47,706 nucleotides of DNA from Gammaproteobacteria bacterium RIFCSPHIGHO2_12_FULL_63_22 (GCA_001801685.1 MGYJ01000083.1:1-47706); one strand, 5' to 3'; numbered from the stretch's first letter, positions 1 through 10,025 are shown. The notes: generated by a model from the letters alone, not told the origin. Numbers and translations: made by a program.

Positions 1-1346
1 AATTGTTGCCGGTAGCTGTTCTCGGTCACCAGCAGCAAGCGTCCGCGAAACCAGCCCTGGCCGCCGCGCAGGGGATCTAGCGCGCGGCTGACCAGGGCAT
101 TGATCGTCGCGCTGCCCGACAGCCCTTCGCGCACCGCGCACAGGACTCGAAACGCGCGGGCGCGCTGCAGTGCGGTGGCGACATCGGGCGCATCCAGCAG
201 CGACCGGTAGGCCGGCAGGGCCTGCGCCAGCAATCCCGCGTGCAGGCCGGTGTCGCCCTCGCTTTGCCACGACACGCCCCGGAAGCTGTCCCGCACCAGG
301 CCGTCAATGGCGCGACCGGCATCGCCGTCGCGCACGAGCCGCGCCAGTTGCGGCACGTCCACGTCTTCGCCCTGGCGATGGCTGTGGGTGAGATGCGTGC
401 GACAACCCGACAGCGGAGAGCCTGCGGTTTCGCTCGCCTCGCACAGCGCGGCAAGCACGTCGCCGGTTTCCACCGAAGGCAACTGGTCACGGTCGCCAAC
501 CAGCACCAGCAAGGCGTCGGGCGCAACGGCTTCGACCAGCTTGCACATCATCGGCAGGTCCACCATCGACGCTTCATCCACCACCACCAGGTCGGCCGGC
601 AGCGGGTGGTCGCGATCGTGGCGGAAGCTGCCGCCGCGTTGCCAACCGAGCATGCGGTGCAGCGTGCTGGCCTGGGTCGGAAGGCCGAGTGCGAGCGCGG
701 CATCGAGTTCGCCCGCGTCCACTTGCGCGGCCAGTGATTCGCGTACCGATTCTGAAAGTCTCGATGCGGCCTTGCCGGTGGGCGCGGCCAGCAGGATGCG
801 TGGCGGTTTCGATGATGAAGGCGAATCCGATGTCGCCATCGACGCAGACCGACTGAACTCGACCAGCAGGCGCGCCACCTGCGTGGTCTTGCCGGTGCCC
901 GGACCGCCGGTCAGCAACTGCAACCGCGATGTGCCATTCGCGCGCAGCAGCAGGGCTTGGGCGAGCCGGTATTCGTAGTCGTGGTAGCGGCGCAGCGAAA
1001 TCGCATCGCCCTCCAGCACCAGCACGAAGTCCGATCGCCCGACGGTGGCGCTTGCGCCTGCGGCGCCGGCATTCATTACCCAAGGCGAGACCGCGAGCAT
1101 CGCCAGCCAGTCGTCCAGCGGCGGCAGGTCCCGCGCATCGTGGCTGGCGTCGATCTCGGCAAACAGATCCGCCAGGCGCGCCAGCGGCAGCCGGCTATGG
1201 CCGTTGCCCAGTGCGCGGCTGGCCAGCGCGACGGCGGCCAGCACCCAGTCACTGCTGTCCTCGCGTGCGTGGCGCAGGCTCAGCGCCAAGGCATGGTCCA
1301 CGTTGCGCAGCCAGCCGTCCCGCCACAATGAGGCAAGTACGCTCAT
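1..1346 (-). CDS. recD: Exodeoxyribonuclease V alpha subunit RecD (C-terminus beyond window)
   Basis: RecD is the 5'-3' helicase of the RecBCD complex, which processes double-strand breaks in the cytoplasm. I translated this frame by hand; about 448 codons are present and the gene continues past base 1. Visible motifs are a Walker A GGPGTGKT at about residues 147-154, a following APTGKAA motif, a Walker B-like DEASMVD near residue 263 and GDRDQLPSVE (superfamily 1 motif III), all typical of RecD. The N-terminal 100 residues match the RecB-contacting region only loosely. The ATG at 1346 overlaps the recB stop in an ATGA junction, so recD is translationally coupled to recB. The C-terminal helicase motifs (V, VI) lie outside the window, so completeness cannot be judged. 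Identification is firm. Confidence 0.95.
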   Translation of the reverse strand, partial: MSVLASLWRDGWLRNVDHALALSLRHAREDSSDWVLAAVALASRALGNGHSRLPLARLADLFAEIDASHDARDLPPLDDWLAMLAVSPWVMNAGAAGASATVGRSDFVLVLEGDAISLRRYHDYEYRLAQALLLRANGTSRLQLLTGGPGTGKTTQVARLLVEFSRSASMATSDSPSSSKPPRILLAAPTGKAASRLSESVRESLAAQVDAGELDAALALGLPTQASTLHRMLGWQRGGSFRHDRDHPLPADLVVVDEASMVDLPMMCKLVEAVAPDALLVLVGDRDQLPSVETGDVLAALCEASETAGSPLSGCRTHLTHSHRQGEDVDVPQLARLVRDGDAGRAIDGLVRDSFRGVSWQSEGDTGLHAGLLAQALPAYRSLLDAPDVATALQRARAFRVLCAVREGLSGSATINALVSRALDPLRGGQGWFRGRLLLVTENSYRQQ

Positions 1347-4300
1347 GCCGGCACCGACCCGTGCTGCAGCAACGCATCGATCGCCAGGATCGCGTCACTG
1401 GGCAAGCGCAGCGCATGCACGCCCGGGTGCGACGCATCGTCGCGATCCAGGCCGCGGCAAAACACATAGCGCACGCCGCCGAGGTGATGGTGGATGTCGT
1501 AATCCGCGCCGAGCCGAAAACGCAACCAGCGATGCAGGGCCAGGGTGTAGAGCAGGTATTGCAGGTCGTATTCGCCTTCGCGGATCGCTTGCGCCACGGC
1601 ATCCTGCCCGTAATCGGGTAGCTGGTTGGATTTGTAATCGAGCACGTAGTAGCGGCCGCCGGCTTCATAGACCAGGTCGATGCGTCCGGTCAGCAATCCT
1701 TCCAGTCGGTTTCGAAGGCCGAAGCCCTTTCGATCGGGCAACAGTCCGTGCGCGTGCAACAGGGCCAGCCAGGCGTCGACCGCGAACGGCGCCAGCGCCA
1801 GGTGGAACTCCATTTCGATGCAGCGATGCGCGCCGGGCAGGGAAGCCAGGCGAGTGCCTTCCGGCATCGGTGCATTCAGCGTCTCGCTGACCAGCGCCGT
1901 CAGCAAGGGCAATCCCTCTTCCTGGTCCAGCTCGCTGGCGTAGCCCCAGTTGCGCAGTGCACTGGCGACTGCTTCAAGTTGCCCGGTAGGTGGCAGGGCA
2001 TCGCGCCAATCCAGCCAGGCCGCGAAGTCGACACGCTCCAGCGCCTCATGCAGGGCGTTGCCGAAACGGCTGCCCGAAAAGCGCGAACGCACGAGCGGCG
2101 TCGCTTCGATCTCGTCACCCGCGCCGCGCTCGGCCATGCCACTGTCTTCGCGCGACAGTTGCGAAAAACTGTAGACCCACCAGTCGCGGTCGAGGTGGCG
2201 GCGCGCGACGCGTGCCGGCGCAATGCTACCCGACTCGGTGAACTTGAGCCGCGGCAGGCCGAACAGCGCAGCAGCGTCGATGGGTTCAGCAATGGCGATC
2301 GCGCCGGGCGCAAGCGCCTGCATAGCCTGCAACCGTGCGTATGCGCTGGCATCGTCGAGCGCGGGTAGCTTGGTATGGATTTGTTCGTCTGCGCCCCGAT
2401 GCAACAACCAGCCCAGCGCAGTCTTACGCGCATCCTTGACCGGGCCCCAGCCCACCCATGTACACAGACGCGCACGGGTCAGGCCCACGTAAAGCAGGCG
2501 GATTTTCTCCGCGCGCTCTTCGCGCATATCTTCGTGCTGTGACGGGTCCTTGCTGGTCGCGAACAGCTGGCCCACCCGCGACAGGCCGTCGTGGAACCGG
2601 GCCATGGGTGGCACGGTGGTGTGCGGCTTGCTGCTGATCGTGGCGGCGTAGGGCAAGAACACCACATCCAGCGTCAAGCCCTTGCTGACATGCAAGGTCA
2701 TGATGCGCACGCGTGTCGCATCCGATTCGAGGCGCAGCAATTCGTCATCGTTCCGATCGTCGGCCTCGTCCATCCGCCGCTCGAGTTCGGACAGCAACCC
2801 GCCCAGCCCCATCGCACGGCTGTCGGCGGCCTGCAGCGCCTCGGCCAACTGCAGGTAGTTGCTGAGCCGGCGCTCGCCATCGGGCCAGGCCAGCAGGCGC
2901 GGCGCTTGCTCCGCGCAAATATCGCCCAACAATGCCATCGGCCCCAGTTTGCGCGCACGCAGTTGCCAACCCTGGAAGCGATCTTGCCAACTGCGATGGC
3001 GGGCCAAATCGGTGTCCAGCGCCACGATGTCGGCGGCGTCCAGCCCGAACAGCGGCGATGCCAATACCGTGCGCAGGCGACCATCGTCGGCAGGCGCCAG
3101 CAAGGCCTGCAGCAGCCAGCACATATGGGCGGCTTCGTCGGTCTGGTACAAGCTGTTGCGGCCAGCGGCCACACTGGGAATGCCCAGGACCGCCAGGGCC
3201 TGCTGGATGCGTGCTGCGTCCTTGTTGCGTGGAACCAGCACGGTTATGTCCCGAGGTTCCAGCGCGCGTTGCCTGCCGTCCCGATCCTGCAGCACGGCCC
3301 GTCCGGCCTGGCCTTTGGCCAGCAAGTCGTGGATCGCAAACACGCAAGCCGCGGTTGCCTGGTCGCGTGCGGTTTCGATCGATGCATCACCCGGAGCGGG
3401 TTGCAGCCATTGGAATACCAGCCCGGGCGCGTCCTCGTGGTCGATGCGCAGCGCATTGTCGGGGCAGATTCCGCCCGCGCGCACCCTTTCAAATTCAATC
3501 CCCTGCTGGTCGAATGCGCCACCCCCACCGAGCTCGAACAGCGCTTGCACGGCGGCCAGCGCCAATGGACGCGAACGAAAATTGGTGGGCAGCGGATGTC
3601 TTTGTTCTGCCTCGTCCTGCGCGGCCAGGTAGGTCGCGACGTCGCCGCCGCGGAACCGGTAGATGGCCTGCTTCGGATCGCCGATCAGGAACAGCGCGCG
3701 CGGCACGTCGTCATCGGCGGCCGCGGGTTGCGCAAACAGTCGATGGAAGATGGCCCACTGGCGCGGGTCGGTGTCCTGGAACTCGTCGACCAGCGCAATG
3801 GCGTATTGCGATTGCAAGGCTGCGGCAAAGCGCCCGTCGTTGTCCGTTTCCAGCGCATGCGCGACGCCGCGGATCATGTCGTCGAAGCCGATCACGCCGC
3901 GGTCGTGCTTGAGCGAATCCATCCGGGCCAAGGCGAAATTCCGCGCCGCATGCACGATGGCGATCTTGCCCGACTGCAACGCGGCATCGGCGGCCCGCGA
4001 CGCGTCCACCCAGGCTTCGATGGCATCAAATAGTGGTGACTGTGGCGTGGGCTTGCGCAAGTTGGTCTTTTCGACAAGGACGCTTCGGCTGTAATTGCCC
4101 AACTTGTCGGTGGGCGGGTCGCTGTTTAGTGGGTCGTCCCGCCATTGCCGCAGCGCGTCCCAGACGGGGTCGACCGCGCGGTCGCTGCTGACCCGGGCAT
4201 CCACCTGCTTGGCGGCAGCGGCCTGGCGCAGCAAATCGCGAGCGCTGTCGCCATGGCGGTCGAACGCCGCGGCCAGTAATTCGCGCGCGGTACGTACGGC

Positions 4301-4972
4301 TCGTTCGGCGCCGCCGACATCGGCGTCCACAGGCGCCGGTGTGATCGCATCCAGCGCGAGCAAATCGCGCAAGCTGCCGGCAAGTTTCGCGGGCGATTTC
4401 CACACCGCGAGCAGGGCCTGGGCACTGTGCCTGTCGAGCGAATGCCTGCGCCAGAATTCGAGCGCAACCTCGTGCCGCAATTGCGCCTCGTTCGTCAACA
4501 GCTCGCGCGGTGCGAGGGGTTGACCAGCCTCCAGTGCGTGTTCGTTCAAGGCGCGCTGGCAAAAGGCGTGGATGGTGTGGATGGGCGCGATATCCATTTG
4601 ATGGACCGCATTGCGCAGCCGGATCAGCAGAGGTGACAGGCCTTCGCGTCGCACTGCATCGCGCAACAGCTGCTTGCCCAGCAAGGTCTCGGCCTTGTCA
4701 CCTTCAACTGCTGCCAGGGACAGCGGCGCGGACGGGTCTTCCAGCAACTGCCGTGCCCGCAGCAGGCGCTCGCGCAGTTGCTCGCGCAGTTCCTTGGTTG
4801 CCGCTTCGGTAAACGTGACGGCCAACACGCGCGGCACCGGCAACCCAAATTCGATCACCAGCCGCGCGTACAGCGTCGCCACGGTGAATGTCTTGCCGGT
4901 GCCGGCGCTGGCCTCGATTAGCTGGATGCCGCGCACCGGCAGCGTCAGGCCTAGGTCGATGGGGTCAGTCAT
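1343..4972 (-). CDS. recB: Exodeoxyribonuclease V beta subunit RecB
   Basis: RecB supplies the 3'-5' helicase and the nuclease of RecBCD, for recombinational repair and degradation of linear DNA. At 1209 residues it is close to the E. coli length (about 1180). UvrD-type motifs are in order: Walker A ASAGTGKT (21-28), DEFQDTDPRQW (396-406), GDPKQAIYRFRGGD (431-444), the motif V region LHVSKGLTLDVVF (760-772) and LLYVGLTRAR (826-835). The C-terminal nuclease domain keeps its metal ligands: H975 in GNALHEAL, D1099 in GRIDLVY, and D1112/K1114 in LDYKSN. All catalytic positions that I can check are intact. The start ATG overlaps the end of recC by 8 bases (ATGACTGA), and the stop overlaps recD by 4, so recC-recB-recD is one unit. 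Unlike E. coli there is no ptrA gene between recC and recB. Confidence 0.98.
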   Translation of the reverse strand: MTDPIDLGLTLPVRGIQLIEASAGTGKTFTVATLYARLVIEFGLPVPRVLAVTFTEAATKELREQLRERLLRARQLLEDPSAPLSLAAVEGDKAETLLGKQLLRDAVRREGLSPLLIRLRNAVHQMDIAPIHTIHAFCQRALNEHALEAGQPLAPRELLTNEAQLRHEVALEFWRRHSLDRHSAQALLAVWKSPAKLAGSLRDLLALDAITPAPVDADVGGAERAVRTARELLAAAFDRHGDSARDLLRQAAAAKQVDARVSSDRAVDPVWDALRQWRDDPLNSDPPTDKLGNYSRSVLVEKTNLRKPTPQSPLFDAIEAWVDASRAADAALQSGKIAIVHAARNFALARMDSLKHDRGVIGFDDMIRGVAHALETDNDGRFAAALQSQYAIALVDEFQDTDPRQWAIFHRLFAQPAAADDDVPRALFLIGDPKQAIYRFRGGDVATYLAAQDEAEQRHPLPTNFRSRPLALAAVQALFELGGGGAFDQQGIEFERVRAGGICPDNALRIDHEDAPGLVFQWLQPAPGDASIETARDQATAACVFAIHDLLAKGQAGRAVLQDRDGRQRALEPRDITVLVPRNKDAARIQQALAVLGIPSVAAGRNSLYQTDEAAHMCWLLQALLAPADDGRLRTVLASPLFGLDAADIVALDTDLARHRSWQDRFQGWQLRARKLGPMALLGDICAEQAPRLLAWPDGERRLSNYLQLAEALQAADSRAMGLGGLLSELERRMDEADDRNDDELLRLESDATRVRIMTLHVSKGLTLDVVFLPYAATISSKPHTTVPPMARFHDGLSRVGQLFATSKDPSQHEDMREERAEKIRLLYVGLTRARLCTWVGWGPVKDARKTALGWLLHRGADEQIHTKLPALDDASAYARLQAMQALAPGAIAIAEPIDAAALFGLPRLKFTESGSIAPARVARRHLDRDWWVYSFSQLSREDSGMAERGAGDEIEATPLVRSRFSGSRFGNALHEALERVDFAAWLDWRDALPPTGQLEAVASALRNWGYASELDQEEGLPLLTALVSETLNAPMPEGTRLASLPGAHRCIEMEFHLALAPFAVDAWLALLHAHGLLPDRKGFGLRNRLEGLLTGRIDLVYEAGGRYYVLDYKSNQLPDYGQDAVAQAIREGEYDLQYLLYTLALHRWLRFRLGADYDIHHHLGGVRYVFCRGLDRDDASHPGVHALRLPSDAILAIDALLQHGSVPA

Positions 4973-7900
4973 CGTCGCAGGCCTCGTCGTGCGCGAATGC
5001 GATGCCAGCCACGCCGGGCAGACCTGAAAAAATAGTGTGCGCGATTTCCGAGAATTCCAGCGTTGCCATTTCGTTGGCAGCGAATGGTGTTGCGCCGCGC
5101 AAGGCCAGTTTCACCCAAGCATTGTTGCCCTCACCCCGTTCGCCCCACCACGATTTGGCCGCTGCGGCCAGGCCGTCGTCCGGGTCGGAGACCACCAGAG
5201 CCAGGCCGGCCCGTGGCATGAACGGCAACGCCTGTTCTTGCGCGGACTGTGCAATGTGCAGCAGCTGCGTCAGCTTGGCGCGTGCCTGGTCTGCAGAAAT
5301 TGCGTCGATGCGTTGCAGTGGCGAACCGCTGACGATGCGTTCAATCGGCGCGGATTGACCCGCTGCAAACCAGGCAAGCGCGTCGATTCCCAGCGCGAGC
5401 AAAGTCTTGCCATGGCCTTTGCTCGCGCTGAACTGGCGAAGCCCATCGCCATGCACGCGCGACAGTGCGCCGGTCAATCGGTAGCCATCCAGATCGAGGT
5501 TGTAGGCCAGTTTTCCAGCAACCCCGCCGTGGCCGCGCCATGCCGACAGCGCCGGCGCCAGGCGCTGCAAGGATTGGCGGGTGGCCGCCATGCCGGCCGC
5601 GCCCGGCGCAATGCGGCCTTCCGCCAGCAACCGCATGACCAGCGCCTCGGTCGCCAGCGCAGGATCGTCCAGACAGGCGTCCAGCACGCGCGCGTCCAGG
5701 TGATATCGATCGAGCCCGTCAATGCTGTCGAAGGGCTCTTCCTCGGGCAGCCGGTCTTGCTTCTCGGGCAGGTGCAAGCCAAGGCCGCGGGTCAGGAAGG
5801 CTTGTGGCGGGTGGCTAAGAACGCGCACCAATTGTTCGCGTGTCCACTCCTTGTCCATCGTGTGCGCGCTTTCGCGCAACGGCGTGGCAAACGGCGGCGG
5901 CGGAGATCGTAGCGAGAGGGTCAGCGCCGCGGCCTTCGCCCAGCCCGCCTGGTAGGTGAAGCGCCGCGCATCGCTGCCTTCACCCACATCGCCGCCGACG
6001 GCCGCGATCGAGAAAGGTTGCAGCGGATGCGTGACGACCAGACCCTTGCGGGCATCGTCGGGTGACGCGAAGTACAACGCGGCGACATCGAGCAGTTCCG
6101 ACACCACCACCGAGGGCGGCAGGGACTCGGCGCTGCGTGGATCGCGACCCAGGTAACTCACGTAAAAAACCTGGGTGGCCGCGGCGAACAACTGCAGGAA
6201 CAAGCCGCGGTCGTCGTCGCGCACCGAACGATCGCCCACTTGCCGATGCGGCCCCGACAATTGCGCCGCGAGTCGATTCAGGCTGCCCGGCGGGTCGCGC
6301 CGCGGAAACTCGCCGTCATTCATTCCCAGCAGGCAGATGACCTTGAACGGCACCAGGCGCATCGGCACCATGCGACCGAAGGTGACGCCGCCGGTGAGGA
6401 AAGGCTGGCGACTGTCGCTTTCGGCCAGCGCCGCGGTGAACCAGGCGCGCAGCACGGGCGCGGGGACCGCGTCGGCCACCCGTGCCTGCGCCGCCTGACG
6501 CGCGAAGGCCGCCACCTGCGCGCGCAGGGCTTCGATGGCGTCGCGATCGGTCTCGTCGCGTGCACGCTCGGGAAAGAAGTCGGCGATCAATGCACCCAGT
6601 GCCGCCGCCCAATCGGCCGGTGCGCGGGCGATGGCCAATCCGCGTTGCCAGTGCGCGAGCCGGCGCAGCCCCTGCAACAGGCGGTCGAGCACCAACAGGT
6701 CGCCGCCTTCCAGCGTGGGCAGCGGGGCGACGCCGGCGACCATCTCGTCATCGCCCGTGGCGTGGCCGAGCAGCAGACGGTCCAGCGCCCAGGCCCAGCT
6801 GAAGGCGGCCTCCGGGGGTGCATCGAGTTCGGCGCGGTGTTCGGCATTCAGGCCCCAGCGCGCGCCGGCCGCGCCGAGCCAGTTGCGCAGTGCATCGAAA
6901 TCCGCCGGTTCCAGTTCGAGTCGTTCGGCAATGGCGGCTACCGACAACAGGTCGAGCACGTCGTTGATCGCGAAGCGCGATCCGGGCAAATCCAGCAATC
7001 GCGCGAAGGCTTCGGCTACCGCGTCATTGGCGATGCTGCTGCCATCGCTCAGTGCGTAGGGAATGACCGGGCTCGAGCCCGCCTCGCCGGCGAACACCGC
7101 CTGCACGAACGGCGCGTAGGCATCGATGTCGGGAGTGAGCACGGCAATCTCGCGCGGCTGCAGTTGCGGATCGCGCTCGAGCAACTCCCGCAACTGATCG
7201 TGCAACACCTGCACTTCGCGCAGACGGGTGTGGCAGGCATGCACCCGCAAGCTGCCATCGGCCAGCGCCGCGGCGCCGAAGGGCGGTTGCGATGCAGGGT
7301 CGGCCGGCGGTGCACGCCGCGCCAGCAGGTCGCGCTGCAGGCGATGGAGCAGACCATTGCGGATCGCCGGATCGGGCGGCTCGTACATGGCAAAGTCTTC
7401 GTCCGGGTGTACCACCTCGTAGGAAAAAAGCGTGCGCACGAAATCGCGGCCGGCGGCGCCATTGGCGCGCAGCAGCGGGTTTTCCCCATCGTCGAACACG
7501 GCGTCGGCATTGGCATGCAGTCGTTCGCGTGCACTCACCAGGTCGCCCCACCAGCCGGCGACCGGCGACAGGAAGAAGAAGTGCAGCGTGCCCGCGCGCG
7601 CACTCGATGCGATGACCCGCAGTACATCGGGCGAAACGTTCTGGCAGGCGAAGGCGAACACGCGCGGCGGAAGCCCTGCGGGAACGTGACCGTCGGCGCC
7701 ATCGAAGCGAGACAGGTAGCTGTCGAGCCGGCGGCCGCGATGGACCAGGCCGCGCGTCGCGCGCCGCCACAATTGCGCCTGCCAGTCGTTGCTGTCCGCG
7801 CCCTTGTCCCAGCGGCGCAACCAGTCTCGCCGCCAGGCCTGGTACTTCTCGAACGCCGACGCGAGTTCCCCGGCCAAGGTCCATGGCGCGAGTGCATCAC

Positions 7901-8282
7901 CGGGCCGGCGGAACAAGGGCGCGATGGGCGCGAACACCGGCTCGGCCATCGCTTGCGGATCGCTGAGCACGCGCCAGAGCCGCCAACGCAACACCTCGGC
8001 ATCGCCGACCGCTTCATCACCCGCGCCCGATACGTTGGCATCCAGCGCCTCGCGCACGAATTCGCCCGGCGCCAGGAAGCGCAGGTTGGCGGCGATGCCA
8101 TGGGTTTCCGCCAGCGTCTTCTGCAGCCATCGACGCATCGCCGGCTGAGGAATGAGGATGGTGTCCGGCGCCAACAGGTCGCGACCCGGCAAGGGCCGCG
8201 CCAACTGGGCGGCCAATACCCGGGCAAGCATCTCGAGGTCGTTGCCGTGATAGAGGAGGAATTGGTTCGCCGGCGTTCCCAT
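4965..8282 (-). CDS. recC: Exodeoxyribonuclease V gamma subunit RecC
   Basis: RecC is the scaffold and Chi-recognition subunit of RecBCD; it has an inactive helicase-like fold and an inactive nuclease-like fold. The 1105-residue product is near the usual length (about 1120). Recognisable family segments are the N-terminal FLLYHGNDLEMLARVLA, the central CLLGMNDGEFPRRDPPGSLN (a hallmark of RecC) and VFYVSYLGRDPRSAESLPPS. No intact Walker A is present, as expected. No clear Shine-Dalgarno sequence precedes the ATG at 8282, but CATCAT lies exactly 6 bases upstream, so transcription could start on the ATG itself. The MASE1-type protein gene ends 61 bp upstream on the same strand, so co-transcription with it is possible. 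Identification is firm; the exact start is slightly less so. Confidence 0.96.
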   Translation of the reverse strand: MGTPANQFLLYHGNDLEMLARVLAAQLARPLPGRDLLAPDTILIPQPAMRRWLQKTLAETHGIAANLRFLAPGEFVREALDANVSGAGDEAVGDAEVLRWRLWRVLSDPQAMAEPVFAPIAPLFRRPGDALAPWTLAGELASAFEKYQAWRRDWLRRWDKGADSNDWQAQLWRRATRGLVHRGRRLDSYLSRFDGADGHVPAGLPPRVFAFACQNVSPDVLRVIASSARAGTLHFFFLSPVAGWWGDLVSARERLHANADAVFDDGENPLLRANGAAGRDFVRTLFSYEVVHPDEDFAMYEPPDPAIRNGLLHRLQRDLLARRAPPADPASQPPFGAAALADGSLRVHACHTRLREVQVLHDQLRELLERDPQLQPREIAVLTPDIDAYAPFVQAVFAGEAGSSPVIPYALSDGSSIANDAVAEAFARLLDLPGSRFAINDVLDLLSVAAIAERLELEPADFDALRNWLGAAGARWGLNAEHRAELDAPPEAAFSWAWALDRLLLGHATGDDEMVAGVAPLPTLEGGDLLVLDRLLQGLRRLAHWQRGLAIARAPADWAAALGALIADFFPERARDETDRDAIEALRAQVAAFARQAAQARVADAVPAPVLRAWFTAALAESDSRQPFLTGGVTFGRMVPMRLVPFKVICLLGMNDGEFPRRDPPGSLNRLAAQLSGPHRQVGDRSVRDDDRGLFLQLFAAATQVFYVSYLGRDPRSAESLPPSVVVSELLDVAALYFASPDDARKGLVVTHPLQPFSIAAVGGDVGEGSDARRFTYQAGWAKAAALTLSLRSPPPPFATPLRESAHTMDKEWTREQLVRVLSHPPQAFLTRGLGLHLPEKQDRLPEEEPFDSIDGLDRYHLDARVLDACLDDPALATEALVMRLLAEGRIAPGAAGMAATRQSLQRLAPALSAWRGHGGVAGKLAYNLDLDGYRLTGALSRVHGDGLRQFSASKGHGKTLLALGIDALAWFAAGQSAPIERIVSGSPLQRIDAISADQARAKLTQLLHIAQSAQEQALPFMPRAGLALVVSDPDDGLAAAAKSWWGERGEGNNAWVKLALRGATPFAANEMATLEFSEIAHTIFSGLPGVAGIAFAHDEACDDD

Positions 8283-8343
8283 GTCGGCATGATGCCGGAA
8301 AGCGTGTCGCAGCCGGCGAGACCGGCGCCGAACCTATTTCCGA

Positions 8344-9972
8344 TCAGATCAGGCTTTCGCCGCCTTCCTCGAACTGGATGCGATGGCGCACGCCCGGCGC
8401 CAGGTTCTCGACCCAGTAACTGCCCTGCTGGGCCAACACGCGATCGGTAATCGCCGCGAGTGGGTTGGGTTCGATCGGGAAATCCAGGAAAGGAGTGGCC
8501 TCGATGTCGATCTGCATTTGCACCTGCAGCCGATTGTCGCTGCCCGGCAGCACGTCCACGCGCAGCAGCAGTCGTCGAACCGACTGGCTGCGGCTGGCAT
8601 CGCGCACGGCGGCTTGGCAGATCCGGTACACCGTGGTCTGGGTGTCGTCGTTCAGCGCTTCCACCCGGCCGCCGAACGCGGTTTCGTAGTGGATGCCCGC
8701 GTCCTCGGCCATGTCGCGCAGCGGGCCGAAGGCCATCGCCTCGCGCAGGCCGTGGGTGTCCAGGGCCTGCGGCCGCAGCTGGCGAAGCACGCGACGCAGG
8801 CTGTCCTGCATCTCGCGCACCTGTTCGCGCATCGATTCGAGCAGGCGCAACATGTTTTCGTCGCGCACGTCGCGGAAGGCCAGGCTGATGCGCGTGCTCA
8901 GCGCATGGATCGATCGGCCGATTTCGTAATCGAGTTCACCGGCGAGCTCGCGCTGGCCTTGTTCCTCCAGCCGTACCAGTCGTTGGCTGACATTTCGAAG
9001 TTCGTGGGCGGCGTCGCTGAGGGTTCGGTTCATCGCGCCCAGTTCGCGGTGTCGCTGCGCCAGCCGTTCGTGGCTGCGCCGCAACTCGCTGCTCGCCGCG
9101 CCCAGCACCAAGCCGCCACCGCCAACCACCGCCAGCGCCAACTGCAGCACGCGCATGTCCACCGGCACCATGCCCATCTCGGTCAAGCCCTGGATCAGCA
9201 TGCCGACCAAGGCCACCGAAATTGCGGCGCCTTCCCAGCCCTGCCGGAAGGCGACGAAAAAGATCGGCGCAAATGCGAGCAGCAGCACGTACGGCGCCAG
9301 GTCGTCGCGAGCGCGCACCAGCCAGAACACGGACAGGGACAGCAGCAGCTGCAGTGCTACGTCCACCCAAAGGGCGGCGCGCAGGCGTCGCCGGGAAACT
9401 TCATGGGCCACCAGCACCATCAGGGGCGCCAGCACCAGTTGCCCGATGAAGTCGCCATAAAGAAAGGCGAACAGTCCGGCGACGCCGTCCAGCCGGCCGG
9501 TGTCATCGATCATGAATTGCTGCAGCACCGGCGACACCAGCGCCGCGCCGATCAGGCCGGTACCCAGCAAGGTCAGCATCCCTCGCGGATCATCAATCTG
9601 CGCCGGCGCCTCGCGGCCGCGCACCGCGCGCACCACGAGCGCATAGATCAACCACGGGCAGACGCTCATCGCCAGGAAGTGCGTGTCGAGCACTGCCCAG
9701 TCGTCGCGGCTCGCCATGACGGCCTGGGCGGACCATTCGCCCAGCGCCAGCCAGTGCCATCGCCGGGATGGGGTCAGCCACAGCGCGCCCAGGCGCAGGC
9801 CGGCAGGCAGGAACCAGAGCAGGTGCGAGACCGCCACCAGGCCGGTCCAGGCCAGTGCATAGGCCAAGGCAAGCAGCAGCCCACTATTGCGCAAGACGGT
9901 CCAGTCCCGGGCTGGGGCGGCCGTCAGGCGCGGCGGGTCGATCACGCGATCCGGAGGCGAAGGGGCGGGCAT
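8344..9972 (-). CDS. MASE1-type membrane sensor with degenerate histidine-kinase domain
   Basis: This is a predicted inner-membrane sensor of 542 residues from the ATG at 9972; an in-frame ATG at 10014 would add 14. The N-terminal ~300 residues hold about eight hydrophobic segments in a MASE1-like arrangement, as in UhpB. A helical linker follows, then a region aligning with HisKA_3 kinases, including the LRQLRPQALDTHGLREAM helix typical of NarL/UhpB-type kinases. The phosphoacceptor segment reads AGELDYEIGRS where the family has ARELHDELGQS, so Asp348 replaces the His. The N-box reads VYRICQAAVRDAS, lacking the usual E and N, and I find no DxGxG box in the C-terminal part. I infer that it does not work as a conventional kinase. 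No response regulator gene is nearby. The gene lies directly upstream of recC on the same strand. I chose 9972 because a -35/-10 pair sits just before it. Confidence 0.8.
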   Translation of the reverse strand: MPAPSPPDRVIDPPRLTAAPARDWTVLRNSGLLLALAYALAWTGLVAVSHLLWFLPAGLRLGALWLTPSRRWHWLALGEWSAQAVMASRDDWAVLDTHFLAMSVCPWLIYALVVRAVRGREAPAQIDDPRGMLTLLGTGLIGAALVSPVLQQFMIDDTGRLDGVAGLFAFLYGDFIGQLVLAPLMVLVAHEVSRRRLRAALWVDVALQLLLSLSVFWLVRARDDLAPYVLLLAFAPIFFVAFRQGWEGAAISVALVGMLIQGLTEMGMVPVDMRVLQLALAVVGGGGLVLGAASSELRRSHERLAQRHRELGAMNRTLSDAAHELRNVSQRLVRLEEQGQRELAGELDYEIGRSIHALSTRISLAFRDVRDENMLRLLESMREQVREMQDSLRRVLRQLRPQALDTHGLREAMAFGPLRDMAEDAGIHYETAFGGRVEALNDDTQTTVYRICQAAVRDASRSQSVRRLLLRVDVLPGSDNRLQVQMQIDIEATPFLDFPIEPNPLAAITDRVLAQQGSYWVENLAPGVRHRIQFEEGGESLI

Positions 9973-9978
9973 TCCCGG

Positions 9979-10007
9979 ATTACCCCGCAAGTCCTGCCTG
10001 CGGTCAA
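9979..10007 (-). promoter_or_regulatory. Putative sigma70-type promoter of the MASE1 kinase-like gene
   Basis: Read on the minus strand, TTGACC (10007-10002) and GGTAAT (9984-9979) are separated by exactly 17 bases. The -10 element ends 6 bases before the ATG at 9972, and no Shine-Dalgarno sequence is present, so a leaderless transcript starting at the ATG is plausible. The -10 matches consensus at 4 of 6 positions. This is a prediction from sequence only. Confidence 0.45.
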
Positions 10008-10025
10008 GCGCCAAGCGGCTGGCGC

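Noticed and set aside
6240-8450. A 736-codon open frame on the plus strand opposite recC
   Set aside because: It is antisense to a well-supported recC, has no recognisable domain, and is one of many long empty frames expected at this G+C content.
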